Counted from the first letter of the stretch, positions 7,253 through 14,483 are shown. The stretch is 16,798 bases of DNA from Patescibacteria group bacterium (GCA_018900295.1 JAHIGH010000175.1:1-16798); one strand, 5' to 3'. The notes: generated by a model not told the origin, from the letters alone. Numbers and translations: made by a program.

Positions 7253-7342
7253 CTTGACATTACTTATCTCTTTTTGTATATATAATCGTGTGATTAGGAT
7301 AATTTCGATTTTTGTTCTCCTGTCCTTTTTTTTCTCCAGTTC
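7253..7342 (+). repeat. Intact copy of the promoter/signal-peptide repeat
   Basis: This is the full-length version of the sequence at 6511-6561. It carries the -35, -10, GTG start and most of the signal peptide of the short Rhs gene. The 38 bp absent from the other copy run between the TTTTTG hexamers at 7271-7276 and 7309-7314. The two copies flank the toxin-antitoxin module in direct orientation. Confidence 0.8.
7254..7282 (+). promoter_or_regulatory. Promoter of the split-Rhs toxin operon, probable leaderless start
   Basis: A perfect TTGACA (7254-7259), a 17-bp spacer and TATATA (7277-7282) put +1 at about 7289-7290, where the GTG start of the short Rhs gene lies. A TATAAT at 7281-7286 is an alternative -10 but gives a 21-bp spacer. 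The -35 is 15 bp from the -35 of the divergent toxin-antitoxin promoter. Confidence 0.65.
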
Positions 7343-8495
7343 CATGGCTCCGGCTTTGGCTGCGATGAGTTATCTCTATGATGCCAACGGCAATATGACC
7401 TCGGACGGAACGAAGTGCTATGAGTATAACGACGCGAATCAACTGAAGAAAGTAAAAAAGTGCAGTGACAGTAAAATAATTGCAGAGTATATTTATGACC
7501 ATACGGGAAAGAGAATCATCAAGAAGGAGTATAAAAACGGAGTTCTTGAGAGAACGGTTTACAGTATAGGTGATGAATATGAAACAGTTGTCCTCGCCTC
7601 AAACGGAGCGAAACTCAATACAACATACTATAAAGTAAATGACGAGGTGGTTGCGAAGAAAAACCCGGATGGTGCCGTAAACTACTATCACAATGACCAT
7701 CTGGGATCGAATAGCGTACTGACAGATCAAAGCGGGGCAGTGGTTGAGAAGACCACCTATCAGCCGTATGGAGAGGTGAAAAGCGGAGGGACAAAGAGTA
7801 AATTCGGCTATACGGGGCAGGAGAAAGACAGCGAAACAGGACTTAATTACTACGATGCACGCTACTATGATCCCCATCTCCAGCGCTTCGTCCAGCCGGA
7901 CACCATGCTGCCAGATGTGTACGATCCTCAGCAGTTGAATAGGTACTCGTATGCAAGAAATAATCCGCTTACTTACAATGATCCAACAGGGCATTGTATT
8001 GGTTTTCTTAGTCCGTTTTGTGGGGCAATTATGTCAGTTGTTACCAAGGTAATTCAACCAGTAGTAAGTTTAATAGCAAGAATACAAAATAACCCAATTG
8101 CTCAGAGGGTTGAACAAAATTTAAGTAAAGTCCAATCCAATCCTGTTGTGCAAAAAACTGAGAATACTCCTGGAAGGTTAGGGAATAATCCAGTAGTTCA
8201 AAAGACAACTTCAAATGTTGACAAAATAACAAAAACATTTAATGTACCATCTAAGGCTCTTGATATTGCACAGAAAATTAAAGACGATGCTGGTCAACCC
8301 ATTAAGGGTTATATGTCAAAGCCTTTCGAAAACAGAGAAGGACTCCTACCAAAAGCCGGTAAATATATAGAACATGATATAAAACCATTGCTAGAAGGGG
8401 TAAATCGTGGCAAGGAACGTTTGATTATTGATATAAATAATGGTAGAACATGGTACACATCAACACACTATGAATCTTTTGTAGAGATTAAATAG
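7290..8495 (+). CDS. Short secreted Rhs (TcC-like) protein with barnase-like C-terminal RNase toxin domain
   Basis: 401 residues from GTG 7290; an in-frame TTG at 7254 is rejected because it is part of the -35. Residues 1-24 form a Sec signal peptide with a likely cut after APALA. Residues 26-130 carry YD repeats (SYLYDANGNMTSDG, YIYDHTGKRI). Residues ~131-235 are the Rhs-associated core: YHNDHLGSNSVLTD, FGYTGQEKDSETGLNYYDAR, RYSYARNNPLTYNDPTG. Residues 267-314 are three 16-residue repeats. Residues ~346-401 align by eye with the end of barnase (RNase N1/T1 superfamily, PF00545): FENREGLLP, YIEHDI (E361 for Glu73), NRGKER (R373 and R377 for Arg83 and Arg87) and THYESF (H393 for His102). The likely role is a secreted polymorphic toxin that cleaves RNA. 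Core autoproteolysis is uncertain: I see one DPTG motif, not the usual pair. The barstar-like gene 7 bp downstream supports the toxin call. Confidence 0.88.
   Translation: MIRIISIFVLLSFFFSSSMAPALAAMSYLYDANGNMTSDGTKCYEYNDANQLKKVKKCSDSKIIAEYIYDHTGKRIIKKEYKNGVLERTVYSIGDEYETVVLASNGAKLNTTYYKVNDEVVAKKNPDGAVNYYHNDHLGSNSVLTDQSGAVVEKTTYQPYGEVKSGGTKSKFGYTGQEKDSETGLNYYDARYYDPHLQRFVQPDTMLPDVYDPQQLNRYSYARNNPLTYNDPTGHCIGFLSPFCGAIMSVVTKVIQPVVSLIARIQNNPIAQRVEQNLSKVQSNPVVQKTENTPGRLGNNPVVQKTTSNVDKITKTFNVPSKALDIAQKIKDDAGQPIKGYMSKPFENREGLLPKAGKYIEHDIKPLLEGVNRGKERLIIDINNGRTWYTSTHYESFVEIK
8088..8231 (+). repeat. Three tandem 48-bp units (16-residue repeat) in the Rhs tip linker
   Basis: Units start at 8088, 8136 and 8184 and begin NNPIAQRVE, SNPVVQKTE and NNPVVQKTT. 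The period is exactly 16 codons, and the units match better in protein than in DNA. They lie between the Rhs core and the RNase domain, after a hydrophobic stretch, so they probably form a spacer or a translocation-related segment. Confidence 0.75.
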
Positions 8496-8502
8496 TATAT
8501 TT

Positions 8503-9039
8503 ATGGAATTAACTTGGAAAGAATTATTATCAATAAAAGAAGGAAAATTCTATCTCGTAAGCAGTAGAGAAAGAGATATTGATATTTTTAAAGATAAATT
8601 ATCGTCAGACAAACCTGATATTGTAGTAAGATTTTTTCGCGGGAGCAAATGTAGATCAAAGGAGTCTTTATATCAAGAATTCGCAGCCGCCCTACAGTTT
8701 CCTTATTATGCTGTTGATCAGAATTGGGATGGCTTTGACGAAGGTATAAACGACTTAAATTGGTTGCCTGCTAATAAATATGTAATGATTATAACTAATT
8801 TTAATGAGGTGTTATCAGATAACCATCAAGATTTAGATATTTTTATGGATATTCTAAAAGACACAATTTCTAATTGGACTAAAGAAACTAGAAATAATAT
8901 ACCTAATCAGACTCCTGTTGCGTTTACTATTATTTTGCACTGTAGACCTGATGAAGAAAAGAATTGTATGGAGATATTAAAAAAAGAAAATATTCAACCA
9001 GTTTTGAGGATTTTAAAACCATACGACGATATTTTATGA
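8503..9039 (+). CDS. Barstar-family immunity protein
   Basis: 178 residues, ATG 8503, 7 bp after the toxin gene. Residues 55-88 carry the barstar (PF01337) signature: SLYQEFAAALQFPYY, then N74-W75-D76 and E80, then NDLNWL. In barstar the matching helix contains Asp35 and Asp39, which plug the barnase active site. D76 aligns with Asp35 and E80 lies at or next to the Asp39 position. A strand-like YVMIITNF follows, as in the family. The protein is about twice the length of classical barstar, with an extra ~50 N-terminal residues and a longer C-terminal part. It has no signal peptide, so it should stay in the cytoplasm and protect the producer from the RNase domain of the neighbouring gene. Its stop overlaps the next start as ATGA. 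Composition is very AT-rich (16 G+C of 60 in 8521-8580). Confidence 0.83.
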   Translation: MELTWKELLSIKEGKFYLVSSRERDIDIFKDKLSSDKPDIVVRFFRGSKCRSKESLYQEFAAALQFPYYAVDQNWDGFDEGINDLNWLPANKYVMIITNFNEVLSDNHQDLDIFMDILKDTISNWTKETRNNIPNQTPVAFTIILHCRPDEEKNCMEILKKENIQPVLRILKPYDDIL

Positions 9040-12000
9040 AAAATAGAATTATTTTGACGGGTTTTGTTGCATTTTTACTCTTTTTAACCAGCTTTTCGAA
9101 TGTGGGGGCGGCGCTCCAGCCAATTCCCGCACCAAGGAGTCCTTTTAATTATGGAGACAAATATGAGACTGACCTTTTTGCAGGAAGCGCGAACTATTCT
9201 TATCCGATTAAAGTGCCAAAGGGAACAAATGATCTCACACCGGATGTTTCGTTGTCGTATAGCAGCGCGGGAGCGAGGGATTTCAGCCAACGGGCAGGGG
9301 CAGGGTGGCAACTCAGCCAGGATTATGTGGAGAGGGATGTGAATTTCACGCCAACAAATCCGGGAGATGATAAATTTAGGCTTCATTTCAAAGGAGGAGT
9401 GTATGATCTGGTATACGTCGCTTCGGAGAACCGGTATCATACTAAAACGGAGTCATATCTGAACATTCAGAAGCTTACAGGCGGACAAAATGAATTGAGT
9501 GAGTATTGGCAAGTGATCACACAGGACGGAACAAAATACCGCTTGGGGTATTCGGCACAATCGGAGCTGATGTGTAACGGACGAGGTTATATAAGTACGT
9601 GGAATCTTGACCAGGTGGAAGATACACACGGGAATAAAATCTTTTATACCTATGCTGAGAATGGCGGGATTTCGTATGTATCCAAAATCGAATACAACAA
9701 TGATAAAACACGGGCTGTTGATATCATCTATGAAGCAAATCCATACCAAAGGAATGTTTATATACAGGGATGCAGTGTATCTGAGGTTTCACGATTGAAA
9801 AATATTCAGGTAAAGATAACGACAGGCACAATACTTGTCCGGCAGTATGACCTGAATTACGGACCGACGAGCGGTACAGCCCAAGTCTTGCAATCAATAA
9901 CCGAGAAGGCAGGCGACGGGACAGCTCTTCCCGCGACGACATTTACATATAAGCCTGAGGTAAAGAATTGGGTGACAACGCCTGAAACATGGATCAATAA
10001 TGCCGATATTGACGTGCATTTGGAAAAAACAGATGTTGTTTTGGTAGATATGAATGGCGATGGATTATTGGATATCGCCAGAACACATCAGAATGGCGCT
10101 TCTTCAAGTTGGGATGTCTTGCTTAATCAAGGAAATAGTTGGGCAACAACTTTTATACGTTGGGGAAATAATATTCCTGAGGCGTATGGGATTAATTCGA
10201 ATGAAATGAGATTAATTGATGTCAATGGCGATAATTTGCCAGATATCGTCAGATCTCATGGGACTGATTGGATGGTTTGGAGAAATACCGGTACCAGTTT
10301 TAATAGTACATGGGAGGTATGGGCACATTTTGGAACGAGTGATATTGATATGAATACGAATCGTGCAACATTAGTTGATGTCACAGGAGATGGACTGCCG
10401 GATATTGTACGGACATGGTGGAATGCTCAACAGCAATGGGAAGTATACAGAAATTTAGGTAATAGTTGGAGTACCACACCTGAGGTGTGGTCGTATGGTA
10501 GCGTTGGCAATCAGGGGCTTGATGCTTTAAATGTACGCTTGATGGATGTCAATGGCGATAATTTGCCTGATATTATTCGCACAACATACAATGGTAATAA
10601 TGATAATAGTACCGACACTTGGTATGTGTATAAAAATACAGGAAGCGGTTGGAATACATCGGCTGAAACGTGGATAAATAATGCTCCTATAACTGCACAT
10701 CTTGAGATGACCTACCTGACCTTTTATATAACTTTGCAGGATGTAAATGGCGATGGATTGGTGGATATCGTCAAAAGCCTGGAGGGACCAAATAGATGGA
10801 TGGTTCTTCTTAATAGCGGGAATAGTTGGTCTTCGCAATGGGAAGAATGGGTGAATCCGGCAGGTCCGATTCTTGCTTCTTTGCAGGGAAATACACATAT
10901 GGCAGATGTAACCGGGGACGGTCTTCCTGATATTATCAGGACAAATTATAATGGCGGTTTTGATACATGGAATGTTTATAAAAATAACGGCAAGGCTTCG
11001 AATTTGCTTGCTTCTGTGAAGACGGCGCAGGGCGGGACCATAAGTTTTGATTATAGGGCTTCTACGGCATTTAGTAATAATGGCTTTGACGGCATACCGG
11101 ATCTTCCTTTTAATCTCTGGCTGGTGGAGAAGAAAACTGAGAACAACGGCATGACGGGCGCTCATCTGACGAATGGTGTAACGACATATAGCTACAAAGA
11201 CGGATTTTATAAATGGCAAGATAAGGAATTCAGGGGATTTGGGACAATTGATGAGAATTTGCCGGATACTTCGAAGAAGAAATATGTATTTAATCAGGAC
11301 GACGCTTTGAAGGGGCTGCTCTCCGAAGTACAGACAAGAGACAGCTCAAGCAATCCTTACGCTGAAACAGAAAATACATGGAGCAGTTCACAGGCGAATG
11401 GGGTTTTTACAGTAAATCTGGCTTCGGAGAAGAATTACGCTTATGACGGATCGGCGGGCAATCCCAAGATAACGCAGGTTGATTATACGTATGACGGCTC
11501 CGGAAATGTCACGAAGAAATCAGAACTCGGAGATACGGGAGCGACAGGCGACGAGCGATTTACTTATTACGAATACACAACAAATCCTTCTCTTTGGATA
11601 TTAAATACACTTAAACATACCTATTTCCATGCTGCGGATGACGGTACTAAAATGAGCGAGAGCTGGTATTATTATGACGGGCACGCGGGACTAGATGACG
11701 CGCCGACTAAAGCTGATGCTACAAAAGAAATAAAATGGTCGGATACTGCCGGATTGACAAGCCCAACTACTATTTATGAATATGACAGCTTTGGAAATAA
11801 AACAAAGGTAGCTGACGCGAATAATCACGCAACTCAATACGCTTATGACGTGACGGGGACTTATCCGATAAGTACTACGAACGCGAAAAATCAAATAAGC
11901 ACAATGAGTTATGCTTTGGGAACGGGCAATTTGCTTTCGAAAACAGATCCCAATGGTTTTGTAACTTCTTATGTGTATGATGTTTTCGGCAGAATTACGA

Positions 12001-14483
12001 AAGAAATAAAACCGTATGACACAAGCGAATTTCCGACAACCAGTTATCAGTATTTCAATGATGGCACAGCGCCTGAAGGAACGCTTGTGTCGAAGAGAGA
12101 AGTGAGCGGAGCAGCGGGAACCCTTGATGTATATGCATGGGCTGACGGACTCGGAAGGAAAATGCAAACCAGAGCGGACGCGGAGGATGCGAGTAAACAG
12201 ATTGTGACAGATACTTTCTATGATACAACCGGCGATATCGCGAAAGAAACAGTTCCTCATTTGGATACACTAACTACTAGTTATACAGCTCCTGTTGCCG
12301 GAACGAGAGTCACGGAAATGACATATGATCCTCTGGGAAGAGTGACTTTAGTCAAAAATCCAAAAGGAGATATAAGCTCTACAGCATATGATCATTGGAA
12401 AGAAACAAATATCGATGAAAACGGGAAAATAAAGAGGCAATATTTGAATGCTTACGGAAAAATAGTGAAAGTCGAGGAGGCGAACGGAATTAATACGTAT
12501 GCGACAAATTATGATTATAACAGCCGAGATGAATTGGTAAAGATTACTGACGCTTTGGGGAATGTAGATACTATTACTTATGATTCGCTTGGGAGAAGAA
12601 AATCGCAGATAGATCCTGATATGGGGACATGGCAGTACGAATATGACGGTGTTGATAATTTGACCAAAAAAACAGACAACCGCGGGGTGATAACGACAAT
12701 GACCTATGATGAGCTGGACCGTAGGACCAAAGTCGATTATCCGACCGATACGGATGTTGTCTATACATATGACGGGAACGGCAAAATAGGGACACTTACG
12801 TCGCTCACAAATTCAGGAGGGACACTCACCTATTCTTACGATAACAGAATGCGAAAAATTCAGGAACAGCGAGTGGTTGACGGGACGACATGGACAACTC
12901 AATTTGCATATGACAGCCTGGATCGCCCGATGACACGTACAAATCCTGATGGACAGGTAGTAAACTATGCTTATAATTCGCAAGGAGAAGTAAATAGCGT
13001 AAATGGAATTCTGAGCAATATTGATTATAGCGCTCAGGGCAAGATCACGAAGAAGGATTTTGCCAATTCAGTGACGACGAATTATACGTATAATACCGAT
13101 GATTTCCGGTTAAATAGAATTCGGGCTGGCTCTATATTCGATTCAGGATATACCTATGATAAAGTCGGGAATGTTTTGAGTATTACTGATAATCTTCTCG
13201 GTAAAACTCAAAACTTCGGTTATGATGACTTGGACAGGCTTACTACCGCTCAAGAAACCAGCGGATATAATTATGGTTATGAGTATAATGCTATTGGAAA
13301 CCTGACTAAATTTACAAACTCGGGTAATCCGATAGATTATACTTACGGACAAAACGCCGGCGTACACGCCATGACTTCTTCAACAGAAACCGCGCCGACG
13401 CCTATTCCAACACCTACGCCTACCGCTACTCCTACCCCGACTCCGACGGTTATACCGACAGCAACACCTACACCAACTTCTGTGCCGACTCCTACCCCAA
13501 CAACCGGAGGCATACCTCAATTATTGCTTAATCCGGGATTTGAATCAGGCAATATAAACTGGACAGCAACATCAGGGGTGATCACTAATAATACGGGATA
13601 TCCGGCCAAAACAGGAAGTTGGTATGCCTGGCTTTTGGGATATGGTACGACTCATACAGATACACTCGCCCAAACAATCACCATTCCATCCAACGCAACA
13701 GCAGCTTCCTTAAGCTTTTTTCTAAGAATCGGAACGGCTGAAACAACAACAACGAGTGCATATGACAAATTAAAAGTTCAGATAAAAAATACATCAGGAA
13801 CGGTACTAAAGACTTTGGTAACTTATTCTAATCTTAATAAATCAAGCACTTATTCACAAAAAACATTTGATATCCTCGCCTACAAAGGACAAACTATCCA
13901 GATATACTTCACCGGAACGGAAGACTCTTCACTGTCAACATCATTCCTGATTGATGATGCTGCTGTTTCGGTAAGCCAAACAACAGCAACGCCTACGCCA
14001 GCTCCAACATCAACACCTACCCCAACTACTCCTCCTACCCCAACCCCGACGGCTATACCAACATCAACACCTACGCCAACCTCCGCAAATACTCCCACGC
14101 CAACTCCTGCAGGCCAACGGTCTGACTTGGTTATCACAAACGTAACGCTCTCGCCGACAAACCCAACCTCAGGAGAATCATTTAGCGCCCAAGTTACAGT
14201 TAAAAATCAGGGAACTTCGTCAACGCCGGCAAAATATGTAGGAACCGCCTACTACTATGATCTGACAAGCACGCCAACCGCATCAACAACTTACAATGGA
14301 GGATCATATTCATATTTTACTCTTGCGGCAGGACAATCTAAAACGATAACGTTATCTTCTTTAAAACTAAATGGTACCGGAAATCACAACCTACGGCTTT
14401 ATGTTGATGTTTTCAATGTAATTACTGAAGGTGATGAAACAAACAATGCATATGGCCCGCTAACCTTCTCTATATCTCAATAA
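9036..14483 (+). CDS. Giant secreted TcB-like SpvB/FG-GAP/YD-repeat protein lacking an Rhs core, with Pro-Thr linkers, lectin-like and CARDB domains
   Basis: 1815 residues from ATG 9036, which overlaps the barstar stop as ATGA and begins a signal peptide (MKNRIILTGFVAFLLFLTSF, likely cut near SNVGA). Upstream in-frame codons lie inside the barstar gene and are not used. Residues ~30-310 are SpvB-like (YETDLFAGSANYSYPIKVP, LSYSSAG, GAGWQLS). Residues ~329-650 hold six FG-GAP/VCBS units with DxNGDGxxDI calcium-type loops. A TcdB-type FRGFG motif follows near residue 730. Residues ~800-1447 are YD repeats, ending at DYTYGQNAGVHAMTSS. No Rhs core or toxin tip follows. Instead come a Pro-Thr linker (~1452-1490), a β-sandwich carbohydrate-binding-like domain starting LLLNPGFESGNINW (~1492-1648), a second linker, and a CARDB domain (~1695-1815). 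It resembles TcB of ABC toxins and may form the main shell for the short Rhs protein. No C-terminal anchor is seen. Confidence 0.88.
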   Translation: MKNRIILTGFVAFLLFLTSFSNVGAALQPIPAPRSPFNYGDKYETDLFAGSANYSYPIKVPKGTNDLTPDVSLSYSSAGARDFSQRAGAGWQLSQDYVERDVNFTPTNPGDDKFRLHFKGGVYDLVYVASENRYHTKTESYLNIQKLTGGQNELSEYWQVITQDGTKYRLGYSAQSELMCNGRGYISTWNLDQVEDTHGNKIFYTYAENGGISYVSKIEYNNDKTRAVDIIYEANPYQRNVYIQGCSVSEVSRLKNIQVKITTGTILVRQYDLNYGPTSGTAQVLQSITEKAGDGTALPATTFTYKPEVKNWVTTPETWINNADIDVHLEKTDVVLVDMNGDGLLDIARTHQNGASSSWDVLLNQGNSWATTFIRWGNNIPEAYGINSNEMRLIDVNGDNLPDIVRSHGTDWMVWRNTGTSFNSTWEVWAHFGTSDIDMNTNRATLVDVTGDGLPDIVRTWWNAQQQWEVYRNLGNSWSTTPEVWSYGSVGNQGLDALNVRLMDVNGDNLPDIIRTTYNGNNDNSTDTWYVYKNTGSGWNTSAETWINNAPITAHLEMTYLTFYITLQDVNGDGLVDIVKSLEGPNRWMVLLNSGNSWSSQWEEWVNPAGPILASLQGNTHMADVTGDGLPDIIRTNYNGGFDTWNVYKNNGKASNLLASVKTAQGGTISFDYRASTAFSNNGFDGIPDLPFNLWLVEKKTENNGMTGAHLTNGVTTYSYKDGFYKWQDKEFRGFGTIDENLPDTSKKKYVFNQDDALKGLLSEVQTRDSSSNPYAETENTWSSSQANGVFTVNLASEKNYAYDGSAGNPKITQVDYTYDGSGNVTKKSELGDTGATGDERFTYYEYTTNPSLWILNTLKHTYFHAADDGTKMSESWYYYDGHAGLDDAPTKADATKEIKWSDTAGLTSPTTIYEYDSFGNKTKVADANNHATQYAYDVTGTYPISTTNAKNQISTMSYALGTGNLLSKTDPNGFVTSYVYDVFGRITKEIKPYDTSEFPTTSYQYFNDGTAPEGTLVSKREVSGAAGTLDVYAWADGLGRKMQTRADAEDASKQIVTDTFYDTTGDIAKETVPHLDTLTTSYTAPVAGTRVTEMTYDPLGRVTLVKNPKGDISSTAYDHWKETNIDENGKIKRQYLNAYGKIVKVEEANGINTYATNYDYNSRDELVKITDALGNVDTITYDSLGRRKSQIDPDMGTWQYEYDGVDNLTKKTDNRGVITTMTYDELDRRTKVDYPTDTDVVYTYDGNGKIGTLTSLTNSGGTLTYSYDNRMRKIQEQRVVDGTTWTTQFAYDSLDRPMTRTNPDGQVVNYAYNSQGEVNSVNGILSNIDYSAQGKITKKDFANSVTTNYTYNTDDFRLNRIRAGSIFDSGYTYDKVGNVLSITDNLLGKTQNFGYDDLDRLTTAQETSGYNYGYEYNAIGNLTKFTNSGNPIDYTYGQNAGVHAMTSSTETAPTPIPTPTPTATPTPTPTVIPTATPTPTSVPTPTPTTGGIPQLLLNPGFESGNINWTATSGVITNNTGYPAKTGSWYAWLLGYGTTHTDTLAQTITIPSNATAASLSFFLRIGTAETTTTSAYDKLKVQIKNTSGTVLKTLVTYSNLNKSSTYSQKTFDILAYKGQTIQIYFTGTEDSSLSTSFLIDDAAVSVSQTTATPTPAPTSTPTPTTPPTPTPTAIPTSTPTPTSANTPTPTPAGQRSDLVITNVTLSPTNPTSGESFSAQVTVKNQGTSSTPAKYVGTAYYYDLTSTPTASTTYNGGSYSYFTLAAGQSKTITLSSLKLNGTGNHNLRLYVDVFNVITEGDETNNAYGPLTFSISQ
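10021..10990 (+). repeat. Six FG-GAP/VCBS coding repeats
   Basis: Six units of roughly 55-60 codons, each with a DxN/TGDG/NLxDI loop: VDMNGDGLLDI, IDVNGDNLPDI, VDVTGDGLPDI, MDVNGDNLPDI, QDVNGDGLVDI and ADVTGDGLPDI. These loops bind calcium in integrin-like β-propellers. Units 2 and 4 share an exact 23-bp DNA match (10218-10240 and 10545-10567, 327 bp apart), suggesting a duplicated pair of units. Confidence 0.8.
13388..13505 (+). repeat. Pro-Thr linker 1 (low-complexity coding repeat)
   Basis: Encodes alternating PT residues (APTPIPTPTPTATPTPTPT, then VIPTATPTPTSVP). This is a flexible extracellular linker directly after the last YD repeat. It closely matches the second linker at 13982-14115 in both protein and DNA, so the two probably arose by duplication. 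Confidence 0.8.
13982..14115 (+). repeat. Pro-Thr linker 2 (low-complexity coding repeat)
   Basis: Encodes TATPTPAPTSTPTPTTPP and PTPTPTAIPTSTPTPTSAN. It joins the lectin-like domain to the CARDB domain. The core ordering PTPTPT(V/A)IPT(A/S)TPTPTS is shared with linker 1. Confidence 0.8.

Noticed and set aside
7254..7289. TTG start giving a 413-residue Rhs protein
   Set aside because: The TTG is part of a perfect TTGACA -35 box with a -10 at 17 bp. Starting at GTG 7290 gives a cleaner signal peptide.
8964..9035. N-terminal extension of the large Rhs protein inside the barstar gene
   Set aside because: These codons are the barstar gene read in another frame. The signal peptide begins at ATG 9036, which overlaps the barstar stop as ATGA.
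10527..11219. Long minus-strand open frame (230 codons) within the large Rhs gene
   Set aside because: It is antisense to conserved FG-GAP units, has no recognisable motif or start signal, and is explained by the composition of the real gene.
13388..14115. Repeats that might suggest a CRISPR array
   Set aside because: The repeats are low-complexity Pro-Thr codons inside one open frame, without regular repeat-spacer structure. No CRISPR array was seen in the window.
13880..14137. Minus-strand frame rich in alternating Gly and Val
   Set aside because: It is the reverse reading of the Pro-Thr linker, a known artefact of such repeats.
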